This document shows positions 50,352 through 58,992 of a stretch of DNA of 64,000 nt, one piece after another (the stretch's first letter is position 1; every line of letters begins with the position of its first letter). The stretch spans positions 4,836,001 through 4,900,000 of the forward strand of contig NZ_AP022610.1 in assembly GCF_010729665.1 (NCBI RefSeq), read 5' to 3'. A program made the translations under genes and the position numbers. The notes beneath the pieces are model-generated. The model was given only the letters and a program-made list of their open reading frames with translations, ran no database searches and was not told the origin of the DNA. The DNA comes from Mycolicibacterium madagascariense. GTDB lineage: Bacteria; Actinomycetota; Actinomycetes; Mycobacteriales; Mycobacteriaceae.

Positions 50352-51302
50352 TCAGATCGAGGCGGCGATCTCCCAGAGCCGTCGGGGATCGGCGGTGTTC
50401 GACCGCATCGGGGAGAGCACCAGATCGGTGGCGCCCGCATCGAGGTAGCGCCGAAGCTGCTCGCGCACCGCGGCAGCAGGCCCGACGGCCGCGAGTTCGC
50501 CTGCGCTGGAGGCGTTCTCCCGTGCGATCACGGTGGCGTAGGAGGGAATGGACTCGTAGAAGGCCAGCTCCTCGGTGGCGATCCGGCGGGCGTCGTCCTC
50601 GTCATCGGACACCACGACCGGTACCGCGGCGATGATCCGCGGCGCGGGCCGGCCCGCCGATGCCGCGGCCTCCGAGATGGTCGGCACGATGAACTCCTGC
50701 AGCGTCCGCGGGCCGGCCAGGTACGGCAGCGTGCCGTCGGCCAGCTCGCCCGTGACGCGTAAAGCCTTGGGTCCCATGGCCGCAACGTAGATGGGGATCG
50801 GCGTGCCACCGGGCAGGGTGACGGGCCACTGCGCCGCGGTCGTGGAGATCTCCGTGCCGTGGAAGTCGACGGCGCCGGTGTCGAAGATGGAACGCAGCAC
50901 CTGGAGGTGCTCGCGCAGCCGGCCCGCCGGGTTGGCCCACGCCGTCCCGAACGCCGCCGTCTCGATCGCCTTCGCGCCCAGGCCGAGCCCGAGGCTGAAG
51001 TTGCCGTGCGCGGCCGCCTGCGCGGTCTGCGCCAGGGTCGAGACGATCAGCGGGTGCCGTGGATTGATGGGGACGACGAACGTCCCCACGCCGAGTCCGG
51101 GGACGGCCGCACCGACCAGACCCGCAAGGCTGATCGCGTCGTGGCTGAACTGCTGGGAGAACCACACCTGGCGGACGCCGATCTCGAAGGCGCGGCGTGC
51201 CTGCTCGACGACGTCGTCGACGGCGTTGGTGGCGGACGGGCTGGGATTGAGGACTACTCCGGTGACCATGTCCTGCACAACGGGAGTGTGCAAGAGCCGC
51301 AT
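50352..51302 (-). CDS. LLM-class F420-dependent oxidoreductase (TIGR03564-like)
   Basis: A 316-aa luciferase-like barrel. It has a [17 protein letters not shown] segment, [38 protein letters not shown] and a C-terminal [11 protein letters not shown]. It belongs to the mycobacterial F420-dependent LLM group but is only distantly like the one at 39269. Substrate unknown. It is divergent, with a 56-bp gap, from the ABC importer operon, a position compatible with catabolism of the imported compound. ATG 51302; GTG further inside (VTGVVLNP) is possible. Confidence 0.85.
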   Translation of the reverse strand: MRLLHTPVVQDMVTGVVLNPSPSATNAVDDVVEQARRAFEIGVRQVWFSQQFSHDAISLAGLVGAAVPGLGVGTFVVPINPRHPLIVSTLAQTAQAAAHGNFSLGLGLGAKAIETAAFGTAWANPAGRLREHLQVLRSIFDTGAVDFHGTEISTTAAQWPVTLPGGTPIPIYVAAMGPKALRVTGELADGTLPYLAGPRTLQEFIVPTISEAAASAGRPAPRIIAAVPVVVSDDEDDARRIATEELAFYESIPSYATVIARENASSAGELAAVGPAAAVREQLRRYLDAGATDLVLSPMRSNTADPRRLWEIAASI

Positions 51303-51345
51303 TCCCCCGTCGTCTCGGCGTGCGGAGGCGACGGTGCCATGCCCA

Positions 51346-51351
51346 TACTGT
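51346..51351 (+). promoter_or_regulatory. -10 box of ABC importer operon, leaderless
   Basis: TACTGT, 7 nt, ATG 51359. It lies in the divergent gap to the LLM gene. Confidence 0.45.
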
Positions 51352-51358
51352 CCCGACC

Positions 51359-52168
51359 ATGCTGGATCCGGCGACGACTGCGAGCCCCGCGACCGGGATC
51401 GACATCACCGCATTGACCAAGACCTTCACCGCCGGTCGGCGGTCGGTGCAGGCGTTGCACGCGGTCGACCTGCACACCCCCAAGGACGCGTTCCTCGCGC
51501 TGCTCGGGCCGTCGGGCTGCGGCAAGTCGACGGTGCTGCGCATCCTGGCCGGCCTCGAGGAGCCCACCAGCGGCTCCGCCCTGATCAACGGGGAGTCCCC
51601 GACGGCGTTGCGCAAGCACCACGGCCTGGGCATCGCGTTCCAGGACTCGGCGCTGCTGCCGTGGCGCAGCGTGGTGTCCAACATCAAGCTCCCACTGCAG
51701 GTCGCGGGCCTGCCCGCCGACCCCGGCCTGATCCAGGACCTGGTTCGGCTCGTCGGACTCGACGGGTTCGAGAAGGCCAAACCCGCCCAGCTCTCCGGAG
51801 GCATGCGACAGCGGGTGTCGATCGCCCGCGCGCTGGTGGTCAAGCCGACCGTCCTGCTCCTCGACGAACCGTTCGGCGCGCTCGACGACATGACGCGACA
51901 GCGTCTCAACCTGGAACTGCTGCGCATCTGGACCGAGAAGCCCGCGACGACGCTGATGGTGACGCACGGCATCGCCGAGGCGGTGTTCCTCTCCGATGCC
52001 GTCGCGGTGATGAGCCCGCGGCCGGGCCGGGTGCTGGAGGTGGTGCCGATCGACCTGCCCCGCCCACGGACGCCGGACGTCATGCGGTCCCCCGAGTTCC
52101 ACCGCATCTGCGACCACCTGACCGAGCTCCTGTTCGCACCGGCCGACGGCGCCGAGGGCATCGCGTGA
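51359..52168 (+). CDS. ABC importer ATP-binding protein (SsuB/TauB/ThiZ type)
   Basis: A 269-aa ATPase. Walker [10 protein letters not shown] is at about 46-54, the Q-loop in [12 protein letters not shown], the signature [15 protein letters not shown] at about 144-158, Walker [12 protein letters not shown] at about 168-178, and the H-loop THG at about 201. FQDSALLPW is characteristic of the nitrate/sulfonate/taurine and hydroxymethylpyrimidine importer family. First gene of a four-gene importer operon. GTGA overlap with the permease. Confidence 0.94.
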   Translation: MLDPATTASPATGIDITALTKTFTAGRRSVQALHAVDLHTPKDAFLALLGPSGCGKSTVLRILAGLEEPTSGSALINGESPTALRKHHGLGIAFQDSALLPWRSVVSNIKLPLQVAGLPADPGLIQDLVRLVGLDGFEKAKPAQLSGGMRQRVSIARALVVKPTVLLLDEPFGALDDMTRQRLNLELLRIWTEKPATTLMVTHGIAEAVFLSDAVAVMSPRPGRVLEVVPIDLPRPRTPDVMRSPEFHRICDHLTELLFAPADGAEGIA

Positions 52169-52920
52169 ATGCCCGACTCGGCGGGGTCGTCGGGCTCGTG
52201 GGGGTGCTCGCGCTCTGGTGGCTGGCGGCCGCGCTGGGCGTCGCGGGCGGAACGATTCCGACGCCCGCGGCCGTCGTGTCGGGCATGGCCCACGACGGCC
52301 TGGCGCTCTACGGACCCAACGTCGCGGTGACGTCGCGCGGCGCGCTGCAGGGCTTCCTGTGGGGCAACGGTCTGGCGATCGCGGTCGCGGTGTTGGTGGT
52401 CCTCGTCCCTCCCATCGAATCCCTCGCCACCCAGCTCGCGATCCTCAGCTACTGCACACCCCTGCTGGCGCTCGGTCCGATCATCCTGGTCGTCTTCGGC
52501 GGTCGCGCCCCGACGATCTTCCTCGCCGCGATGTACTGCTTCTTCACCACCATGGTCGGCACCGTGGCCGGACTGCGCTCGGCGGACGGGGCCAGCCTCG
52601 ATCTGGTCGCGGCCTACGGCGGCGGACGGTGGCAGCAGTTCGTCAGGGTGCGGTTGATCTCCGCGGCGCCAAACACGTTCGCGGCCTTGAAGATAGCGGC
52701 GCCGTCCGCGGTGCTCGGCGCCATCCTCGGGGAGTACCTCGGCGGCGTCGACAGCGGTGTCGGGGTCGCGCTCACCGCCGCCCAGACGTCCTACGACGTG
52801 CCGCGCACGTGGGGGCTGGCCATCGCCGCGGCGGCCATGGCGGGCGCCGGTTACGGCATCGTCGCCGCGGTCGCCCGACTCGTCGCGCCGTGGACGTCGG
52901 CGCGGGGTGCTCGACGATGA
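52165..52920 (+). CDS. ABC importer permease 1 (BPD family)
   Basis: A 251-aa membrane protein with about six helices. The cytoplasmic EAA-type coupling loop [33 protein letters not shown] is at about 150-183. This is the SsuC/ThiX-type permease fold. The GTG start overlaps the ATPase stop and the stop overlaps permease 2 (ATGA), so translation of all three is coupled. Two distinct permease genes imply a heterodimeric channel. Confidence 0.92.
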   Translation: MNARLGGVVGLVGVLALWWLAAALGVAGGTIPTPAAVVSGMAHDGLALYGPNVAVTSRGALQGFLWGNGLAIAVAVLVVLVPPIESLATQLAILSYCTPLLALGPIILVVFGGRAPTIFLAAMYCFFTTMVGTVAGLRSADGASLDLVAAYGGGRWQQFVRVRLISAAPNTFAALKIAAPSAVLGAILGEYLGGVDSGVGVALTAAQTSYDVPRTWGLAIAAAAMAGAGYGIVAAVARLVAPWTSARGARR

Positions 52921-53720
52921 GGGCAACCCTGCGCCGCATCGCGCGCTTCCTCGGCCCGCTGGCCGTGTCGATGGCCCTGCTGATCGCGCTGTGGTACCTG
53001 TTCCTCGTCGCCTTCCCCCAGGTCGGCCCGCGGGTGGGCAAGTCGCCGGTCGACGTGTGGCGCTACCTGTTCACCTCAGCGGCCAGTCACACCGCGCGGG
53101 CCAACCTCGTCGACAATCTGCAGATCACGTTGCGCGACGGGGCAATCGGCTTCGCGTCGGGTCTCATCGCCGCGGTCGTCGTCGCCGCGGTGTTCGTCTC
53201 GTTCGCCAGTCTGCAGCAGACACTGCTGCCCATCGCGGTCCTGCTGAGATCGGTGCCGCTGGTCGCCATGACGCCGATCATCGTGCTGGTGTTCGGGCGG
53301 GGTCTGATCGGCGTGGCGGTGATGGCCTCGATCGTCGTGTTCTTTCCCGCGTTGGTGATGGTCATGGCCGGCCTGCGCGAAGCGCCGCGGCAGGCGCGGG
53401 AACTCGTCGCGGCGTACGGCGGCAACCGCTGGACCGCGTTGCACATGGTGGCGATTCCCTCGGCGTTGCCCGCACTGTTCGCGGCGGCCCGAATCTCGGT
53501 GCCCGGCGCCCTGATCGGAGCCCTCATCGGCGAATGGCTCGGCAGCGGTGAGGGTTTGGGATCCAGTCTGATCAGGGCAATTCCGAGATATCAGTACAAC
53601 GAACTGTGGGCGTCGATCGCCTCCGTGACGATCGTCTCGATCGTGCTGTACGCCGTCGTCGGTGTGCTGGAGAACCTGGTGCTCGCGCGCTTCGCGCCGG
53701 GCGCCGACAGGACGTCCTGA
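52917..53720 (+). CDS. ABC importer permease 2 (BPD family)
   Basis: A 267-aa permease with about six helices. Its coupling loop is ARELVAAYGGNRWTALHMVAIPSALPALFAAARIS at about 160-194, and it ends with the usual GEGLGSSLIRAIPRYQYNELWASI region. It is similar in family to permease 1 but clearly a separate sequence. It precedes the substrate-binding protein by 31 nt. Confidence 0.92.
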   Translation: MRATLRRIARFLGPLAVSMALLIALWYLFLVAFPQVGPRVGKSPVDVWRYLFTSAASHTARANLVDNLQITLRDGAIGFASGLIAAVVVAAVFVSFASLQQTLLPIAVLLRSVPLVAMTPIIVLVFGRGLIGVAVMASIVVFFPALVMVMAGLREAPRQARELVAAYGGNRWTALHMVAIPSALPALFAAARISVPGALIGALIGEWLGSGEGLGSSLIRAIPRYQYNELWASIASVTIVSIVLYAVVGVLENLVLARFAPGADRTS

Positions 53721-53739
53721 CAACATTGCGCCCGACCCT

Positions 53740-53745
53740 TAGTCT
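53740..53745 (+). promoter_or_regulatory. internal -10 box for binding protein, leaderless
   Basis: TAGTCT, 6 nt, ATG 53752. It would allow the binding protein to be made in excess of the permeases, as importers usually need. Confidence 0.45.
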
Positions 53746-53751
53746 GCGACG

Positions 53752-54828
53752 ATGACACCTGCTGCCGTGCATCGTCGAGACTTCCTCCGCTACGCCACTC
53801 TGGGGGGCATCGCCGTCGGCGGCGCCGGTTTGTTGGCCGCGTGCGGTGGGAACGATCCCGCGACGTCCACCAGTGGTTCCGCGGCGAACGGTTCGACGTT
53901 CGGAAACGTTGCGGTGCAACTGTCGTGGATCAAGAACATCGAATTCGCCGGGGAGTACTTCGCGCTCCAGAAGGGCTACTACCGGGACGGCGGATTCGGA
54001 ACCGTCGACCTGGTCGCGGGTGGGGCGGCGGGCACCGGCGTCGAAGCGGGTCTGGACACCGGCAAGATCTGGATCGGGATGTCGGCACCGCAACTCACCG
54101 CCCCGGCGGTGCTGAACGGACTGCCCGCCAAGATCGTCGGCGCGACGTATCAGAAGAATCCGTTCGCGATCGTCAGCTCGGCGGACAAGCCCATCAACAC
54201 TCCAGAAGACATGGTGGGCAGAAAGATTGGCGTGCAAGACTCCAATCAGCTGGTGTTCGGCGCGCTGCTGGACGCCAACGGCATCGACGCCGGGTCGATC
54301 ACGGTGGTGCCCGCCCAGTTCGATCCGAGCCCGCTGGCCAACGGCGAGGTCGACGGTTGGGTGAGTTACGTGACCAATGAGCCGATCACGTTGGCAGCCA
54401 AGGGTTTCAAGAACCACGCGATGCTGTTCGCCGACTTCAAGCTGCCGCTCGTCGGCGAGTCGTTCACGGTGAGGCAGGAGACGATCGACCACGAGCGCGA
54501 CAAGCTCAAGGCGTTCCTCGTCGCGGAGATCAAGGGGTGGCGAGACGCCATCAAGGATCCCGCCGAGTCCGCCCGCCTCGCCGCTCAGGTCTACGGCAAG
54601 GACCAGAACCTCGACGTCGCCGAACAAACCGAGGAGGCGAAGGCGCAGCAGGGGTTGGTGGTCTCGGCCGATACCGCGGACAACGGGCTGTTCACCATGA
54701 CCAAGACCCTGATCGACGACAACATCGCTGCGCTGAAGGCCGCCAAGCTCGACGTCTCCGCCGGCGACCTGTTCGACCTCTCGGTGTTGGACGAGGTCTA
54801 CCGCGAGCACCCCGACCTGAGGGCCTGA
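53752..54828 (+). CDS. Substrate-binding lipoprotein, NMT1/THI5-like
   Basis: A 358-aa periplasmic-type binding protein. The N-terminus carries a twin-arginine motif (HRRDFLRYATLGG) followed by a lipobox LLAAC (Cys about 33), so it is a Tat-exported lipoprotein. VQLSWIKNIEFAGEYFALQKGYY and LDTGKIWIGMSAPQL mark the NMT1/THI5-like fold used for thiamine-pyrimidine precursors and also for sulfonates or riboflavin-like ligands. No thiamine riboswitch precedes the operon, so the ligand is undecided. Confidence 0.9.
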   Translation: MTPAAVHRRDFLRYATLGGIAVGGAGLLAACGGNDPATSTSGSAANGSTFGNVAVQLSWIKNIEFAGEYFALQKGYYRDGGFGTVDLVAGGAAGTGVEAGLDTGKIWIGMSAPQLTAPAVLNGLPAKIVGATYQKNPFAIVSSADKPINTPEDMVGRKIGVQDSNQLVFGALLDANGIDAGSITVVPAQFDPSPLANGEVDGWVSYVTNEPITLAAKGFKNHAMLFADFKLPLVGESFTVRQETIDHERDKLKAFLVAEIKGWRDAIKDPAESARLAAQVYGKDQNLDVAEQTEEAKAQQGLVVSADTADNGLFTMTKTLIDDNIAALKAAKLDVSAGDLFDLSVLDEVYREHPDLRA

Positions 54829-54834
54829 CGAGCG

Positions 54835-55272
54835 TCAGCCGTGGTTGCGGGTCACCCGGCAGCGCAACCGATCGACCGCGACGTCGAGCACCATCTTCTT
54901 CGCCCGCCTGATCAGGAACTCCGGGATCGGCGCCGCCAGGTCGACGATGATGTCGAACCGCACCACCGTCTGGTCCCCGACCCTGGTCAGGTTGTACTCG
55001 CCGTGCTGACCCCGTTGCTGGAAGGTGTCCTTCGCGTCCCACACCACCCAGTCCGGGCCCCAGTGGTACTCCAGCACCTCCTTGTCGGTGACGCCCATGA
55101 TCTTGACCGTCGCCTTGACGTGGTGCGGGCGGCCGTCGGCGTGCCGGTCGACGACCTCGGTGTGCCGGTGCAGCGTCGACCACGACGGCACCTCCTCGAT
55201 GTCGGCGAGGGCATCGAGGATCGCCTCCGGGGAGGCGTCGAACACGATTTCGCGAGTGGCACGGACCGCCAT
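54835..55272 (-). CDS. SRPBCC/polyketide-cyclase-like protein (Rv0857/Rv0856 type)
   Basis: A 145-aa START-like fold with a hydrophobic ligand cavity. It begins RATREIVFDASPEAILDALADIEEVPSWSTLH and ends with an amphipathic helix (EFLIRRAKKMVLDVAVDRL). Ligand unknown. ATG 55272 is 6 nt after TAGTAT, and the preceding TTG is less likely. It is the paralogue of the next gene upstream. Confidence 0.85.
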   Translation of the reverse strand: MAVRATREIVFDASPEAILDALADIEEVPSWSTLHRHTEVVDRHADGRPHHVKATVKIMGVTDKEVLEYHWGPDWVVWDAKDTFQQRGQHGEYNLTRVGDQTVVRFDIIVDLAAPIPEFLIRRAKKMVLDVAVDRLRCRVTRNHG

Positions 55273-55278
55273 GGGCAA

Positions 55279-55284
55279 ATACTA
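55279..55284 (-). promoter_or_regulatory. -10 box of SRPBCC gene 1, leaderless
   Basis: TAGTAT on the minus strand, 6 nt before ATG 55272, in an AT-rich 56-bp gap. Confidence 0.55.
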
Positions 55285-55328
55285 AACGACGATAATCCCC
55301 TGAGCAGAGTATCTACTAGCTAACAATT

Positions 55329-55772
55329 TCATGACCCCTTCTTGACCTTGAGCACCTGCTTGCGCAGCCCGTCGGTCGCGGTTTCCATCCCACCCTTCAG
55401 AGTGCGCTTGAGCAGGAATCCGGGCATGGGGATGGACAGGTCGATCTTCATGTCGAACCGCACCTTGGTCGCCGCGCCCTCAGGGGTGAGGGTGTAGCCG
55501 GCATCCTGGGCCTTCAGCTGACCGGACTTCACCAGCGTCCAGGTCACGCCGTCGTCGCTCCAGGTGTACTCGATCACCATGACGTCGGTCAGACCCGCGG
55601 CCTTGACGGTCATCTCGACCTGCTTGGGCCGCCCGTCCGGGTAGCTCTCCAGGATCACGGCCTTCTGGTACTGCGGTGACCAGTCGGGCGTGGCCTCGAC
55701 GTCGGCGATGACGTCCAGGATCTCCTCCGGAGTTGCTTCGATGACGACTTCACGCGAATCACTGGTTGCCAT
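55329..55772 (-). CDS. SRPBCC/polyketide-cyclase-like protein 2
   Basis: A 147-aa START-like protein, clearly homologous to its neighbour at 54835 (SREVVIEATPEEILDVIADVEATPDWSPQYQ; C-terminal GFLLKRTLKGGMETATDGLRKQV). The pair in tandem matches the Rv0856/Rv0857 arrangement. Lipid or polyketide binding is only a family-level guess. ATG 55772 sits 6 nt from TAGTGT. It is divergent from zwf. Confidence 0.86.
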   Translation of the reverse strand: MATSDSREVVIEATPEEILDVIADVEATPDWSPQYQKAVILESYPDGRPKQVEMTVKAAGLTDVMVIEYTWSDDGVTWTLVKSGQLKAQDAGYTLTPEGAATKVRFDMKIDLSIPMPGFLLKRTLKGGMETATDGLRKQVLKVKKGS

Positions 55773-55778
55773 GACGCG

Positions 55779-55784
55779 ACACTA
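55779..55784 (-). promoter_or_regulatory. -10 box of SRPBCC gene 2, leaderless
   Basis: TAGTGT on the minus strand, 6 nt before ATG 55772. Confidence 0.5.
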
Positions 55785-55873
55785 GCCAGCCCGAAGGGGG
55801 CGGTGACCGCGATTCATCGATCTCATTCGGCGGTGTTCTGCGCCGTTCACCAAGGGGTGGAAACATCCACTCC

Positions 55874-57409
55874 GTGCCACTAGACAACCCAGACCTCGCG
55901 CAGACCATCGCCTACCCGGCCGACGGCGCCCGCCCCCACCGTCGCGACGTCGATGCCCTCGCGCCGCACGTCATCGTGTTGTTCGGAGCGACCGGCGACC
56001 TCGCCAAGCGCAAATTGCTCCCCGGCATGGCCTATCTCGTGCAGTCCGCGCTGGCGCCGGAGATCCGCGTGGTCGGTACGTCGCTGGAAAATCTCAGCGA
56101 CGACGAGTTTCGCAAGCTCACCAAGGAGGCCGTGAATTCGTTCGGCACCCACAAGCTGACCAAGGACCAGTGGGATGGCTTCGCCAGTCGGATCACCTAC
56201 GTGCCGCAGGGAGCGGGCCCGGAGGCGCTGGCCGCCGCGGTCGCCAAGGCCGAAGCCGAACTCGGCGCCCCCGTCGACGGCGCCACCACCGAGACTCCAC
56301 AGGTTCGCCGCCTGCACTACCTCTCGGTTCCCCCCAAGGCGGCCCGTGCCGTCATCACGATGCTGTCCGACGCCAACCTCGTCGAACGCTCCCGGGTGGT
56401 CATGGAGAAGCCGTTCGGCACCGATCTTGCCAGCGCGATCGAGCTCAACGACTTCGTCCACCAGACGTTTCGGGAACGCCAGATCTTCCGCATCGACCAC
56501 TTCCTCGGCAAGGAGGCGGCGCAGAACATCCTCGCGTTTCGGTTCGCGAACGGACTGTTCGAGCCGATCTGGAACCGCAACTTCATCGACCACATCCAGA
56601 TCGACATCCCCGAGACGCTCGGCCTCGACCAGCGGGCCAACTTCTACGAGAGCACCGGCGCCTACAAGGACATGGTGGTGACCCACCTGATGCAGGTGAT
56701 GGCCTTCGTGGTGATGGAACCGCCGACCGCGCTGGAGCCGCGCGCCATCAGCGAGGAGAAGAACAAGGTGTTCAGATCCATGCTGCCGATCAATCCGCGC
56801 GAGGTCGTCCGCGGTCAGTACACCGGCTACCGCAACGAGAACGGTGTCGCGCGCGACTCCGACACCGAGACGTTCATTGCGCTCAAGGTGGGCATCGACA
56901 ACTGGCGCTGGGCCGGCGTTCCGATCTACCTGCGGACCGGCAAGAAGATGGCCGAGGGCATGCGCATCATCTCGATCGCGTTCCGGGAAGCACCGCGCAC
57001 CATGTTCCCCGCCGGATCCGGCGTCGGCTCGCAGGGGCCCGATCACCTGACGTTCGACCTGGCCGACGCGTCCAAGGTGTCGCTGTCGTTCTACGGCAAG
57101 CGGCCCGGGCCGGGAATGAAGCTCGACAAGATGTCCATGCAGTTCTCCACCCAGGAGACCGAGTCCCTCGGCGACGTTCTGGAGGCCTACGAGCGCCTCA
57201 TCCTCGACGCGATGCGCGGGGACCACACGCTGTTCACGACTGCCGAGGGCATCGAATCCCTTTGGGAGCGTTCAGAACAACTGCTGCTGGATCCGCCGCC
57301 GGTGAAGTCGTATCAACCCGGGACGTGGGGGCCCAACGCCATCCATCAGCTCATCGCGCCCAATGCCTGGCGGCTGCCCTTCGAAAGGGTTTGGCGCGAA
57401 AAGAAATAG
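55874..57409 (+). CDS. zwf: Glucose-6-phosphate dehydrogenase
   Basis: Oxidises glucose-6-phosphate to 6-phosphogluconolactone, producing NADPH, at the entry of the pentose-phosphate pathway. 511 aa. The nucleotide-binding motif FGATGDLAKRKLLPGMAYL is at about 36-54. The active-site RIDHFLGKE is at about 207-215, and the EKPFGTDL substrate loop at about 180. No opcA, tal or tkt genes flank it, so this is not the main pentose-phosphate cluster and is probably an additional copy. GTG 55874 follows an AAGGGGTGG site. Confidence 0.95.
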   Translation: MPLDNPDLAQTIAYPADGARPHRRDVDALAPHVIVLFGATGDLAKRKLLPGMAYLVQSALAPEIRVVGTSLENLSDDEFRKLTKEAVNSFGTHKLTKDQWDGFASRITYVPQGAGPEALAAAVAKAEAELGAPVDGATTETPQVRRLHYLSVPPKAARAVITMLSDANLVERSRVVMEKPFGTDLASAIELNDFVHQTFRERQIFRIDHFLGKEAAQNILAFRFANGLFEPIWNRNFIDHIQIDIPETLGLDQRANFYESTGAYKDMVVTHLMQVMAFVVMEPPTALEPRAISEEKNKVFRSMLPINPREVVRGQYTGYRNENGVARDSDTETFIALKVGIDNWRWAGVPIYLRTGKKMAEGMRIISIAFREAPRTMFPAGSGVGSQGPDHLTFDLADASKVSLSFYGKRPGPGMKLDKMSMQFSTQETESLGDVLEAYERLILDAMRGDHTLFTTAEGIESLWERSEQLLLDPPPVKSYQPGTWGPNAIHQLIAPNAWRLPFERVWREKK

Positions 57410-57438
57410 CGCCACCGACCACGTGGGCCCGGTGGCGC
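57409..57438 (+). terminator. hairpin terminator at zwf stop
   Basis: A 9-bp stem GCGCCACCG / CGGTGGCGC with a 12-nt loop. It begins at the last base of the stop codon. Confidence 0.65.
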
Positions 57439-57443
57439 ACGTC

Positions 57444-57449
57444 TAGGCT
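57444..57449 (+). promoter_or_regulatory. -10 box of UBP zinc-finger gene, leaderless
   Basis: TAGGCT, 6 nt, ATG 57456, just after the zwf hairpin. Confidence 0.5.
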
Positions 57450-57455
57450 CGACCC

Positions 57456-57809
57456 ATGAGCGATGCGGTGGATCCGACCGTCCCTCCGAGCGGTCCCGGC
57501 TGCGTCGAGTGCGAGGCGGCCAACGGGTGGTGGTTCCACCTGCGCCGTTGCTCGGCGTGCGGGCACATCGGCTGCTGCGACGACTCACTCGCCCGGCACG
57601 CCGCCGCGCACTGGCGGGAGTCCGGCCATCCCATCATTCGCTCGTTCGAGCCGGGCGAGGATTGGTTCTGGAACTACGAGACCAACGAGTACTACGACGG
57701 CCCCGAACTCGCGCCGCCGGAGAGTCATCCGCCGGAGCAGACCGTGCCCGGCCCCAGCGAGCGCCTGCCCAAGGACTGGATGGCCCAACTGCAGCGCAGG
57801 GGTGACTGA
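57456..57809 (+). CDS. UBP-type zinc-finger protein
   Basis: A 117-aa protein almost entirely made of a ZnF-UBP domain. CVEC (about 16-19), CSACGHIGCCD (about 33-43) and a His array HAAAHWRESGHP (about 48-59) supply the zinc ligands, followed by the FEPGEDWFWNYETNEY strand. In eukaryotes this domain binds the C-terminal Gly-Gly of ubiquitin. In actinobacteria the partner is unknown. It precedes the CDF transporter by 5 nt, so the two are co-transcribed. Confidence 0.9.
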   Translation: MSDAVDPTVPPSGPGCVECEAANGWWFHLRRCSACGHIGCCDDSLARHAAAHWRESGHPIIRSFEPGEDWFWNYETNEYYDGPELAPPESHPPEQTVPGPSERLPKDWMAQLQRRGD

Positions 57810-57814
57810 CCCCC

Positions 57815-58906
57815 GTGGTGAAGGCCGGAGGCGACAGCACGGTCACCGTCGTCGTCGCATTCGCCGCCAATCTGGCGGTGGCCCTGGCGAAGACCGTCGC
57901 GAGCGTACTGTCCGGATCGGCCTCGATGACCGCGGAGGCTGCCCATTCCTGGGCTGATACGGGCAACGAGATCTTCCTCCTGATCGCCAACCGCCGCAGC
58001 ACCCGCGATGCCGACGAACGGCGACCCCTCGGCTACGGTCGCGAAGCCTACGTCTGGTCGCTGCTGGCCGCGGTCGGGTTGTTCGTCGTGGGCGCCGCGG
58101 TGTCCATCTGGCGCGGTGTCTCCGAGTTGCTGCACGGCGCCGACTCGGCCGAGGACTACCGCATCGCCTACATCGTGCTCGCGGTCTCCTTCGTCCTGGA
58201 GGGCACGTCGCTGCTGCAGTCGCTGCGCCAACTGCGCCGCGACGCCGAGCACCTGAAGAGCGACGTGCTGAGGTACGCCTTCGAAACCTCCGACCCCACG
58301 GTGCGGGCCGTGTTCGCCGAAGACAGCGCGGCGCTCATCGGCATCCTCATCGCGTTCGCGGGCATCCTGCTGCACCAGCTCACCGGCGACGTCGTGTGGG
58401 ACGCGCTCGGTTCGATACTCGTCGGCCTGGTGCTCGGCGGGGTGGCCCTCGTGCTCATCAACCGCAACCGGATCTTCCTCACCGGCGAGGCCGGACCCGA
58501 ACGACTGCAGCAAGCGCTGCGCGAAAGGCTCGCAAGCTTTCCCGAGGTTGCGTCGGTCCGCTTCCTGCGCCCGGAGTTCATCGGGCCCAAGCAGATCTTC
58601 GTCATCGCGAGCGTCGACCTCATCGGCGACGCCGTCGAGTCATCCGTCGCGCGCACGCTGCGGATGCTCGAGCACCGCTTCGAGGACGACGTGCCCGAGA
58701 TCCGCGAGGCCGTGCTCACGGTTTCCGAGCCCGACGATGCGGGTATCGCCGTGCTCGTGACCACAGACCCCAAGACCAGCGAATCCGACTCGGGCCCCGC
58801 CGGCGCGCCGGACGTGCAGAGCGACCCGGCCAAGGGCGCCGAGGATCGCAGCGACTGGTCCGACGAGGGCGGCGCGACGCCGACGGGTCCTGCCGAGGAC
58901 GCCTGA
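57815..58906 (+). CDS. Cation diffusion facilitator (CDF) family transporter
   Basis: A 363-aa membrane protein with about six helices in residues 1-215. The metal-site motif HSWAD (about 44-48) in helix 2 is the CDF HxxxD. The C-terminal cytosolic domain (about 220-310) has the ferredoxin-like fold. The last 50 residues are acidic, low-complexity and unusual for the family. Efflux of zinc, iron or manganese is expected. GTG 57815 or the adjacent GTG 57818 could start it. Confidence 0.9.
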   Translation: MVKAGGDSTVTVVVAFAANLAVALAKTVASVLSGSASMTAEAAHSWADTGNEIFLLIANRRSTRDADERRPLGYGREAYVWSLLAAVGLFVVGAAVSIWRGVSELLHGADSAEDYRIAYIVLAVSFVLEGTSLLQSLRQLRRDAEHLKSDVLRYAFETSDPTVRAVFAEDSAALIGILIAFAGILLHQLTGDVVWDALGSILVGLVLGGVALVLINRNRIFLTGEAGPERLQQALRERLASFPEVASVRFLRPEFIGPKQIFVIASVDLIGDAVESSVARTLRMLEHRFEDDVPEIREAVLTVSEPDDAGIAVLVTTDPKTSESDSGPAGAPDVQSDPAKGAEDRSDWSDEGGATPTGPAEDA

Positions 58907-58992
58907 CCGGCCGCCTCCCGCCGCGGGCGACCTCGCGCTGCACGCTAATCTGTCGTCTGCGGCGAGCGCCGCGTTTGCTAGGAGGTTCTTCG

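Noticed and set aside
53721..53751. Thiamine (TPP) riboswitch expected for a THI5-like importer
   Set aside because: Neither this 31-nt gap nor the 56-bp gap before 51359 contains the conserved TPP elements.
54824..54838. Short CTGAC/GTCAG hairpin spanning two convergent stops
   Set aside because: A 5-bp stem is too weak to call a terminator.
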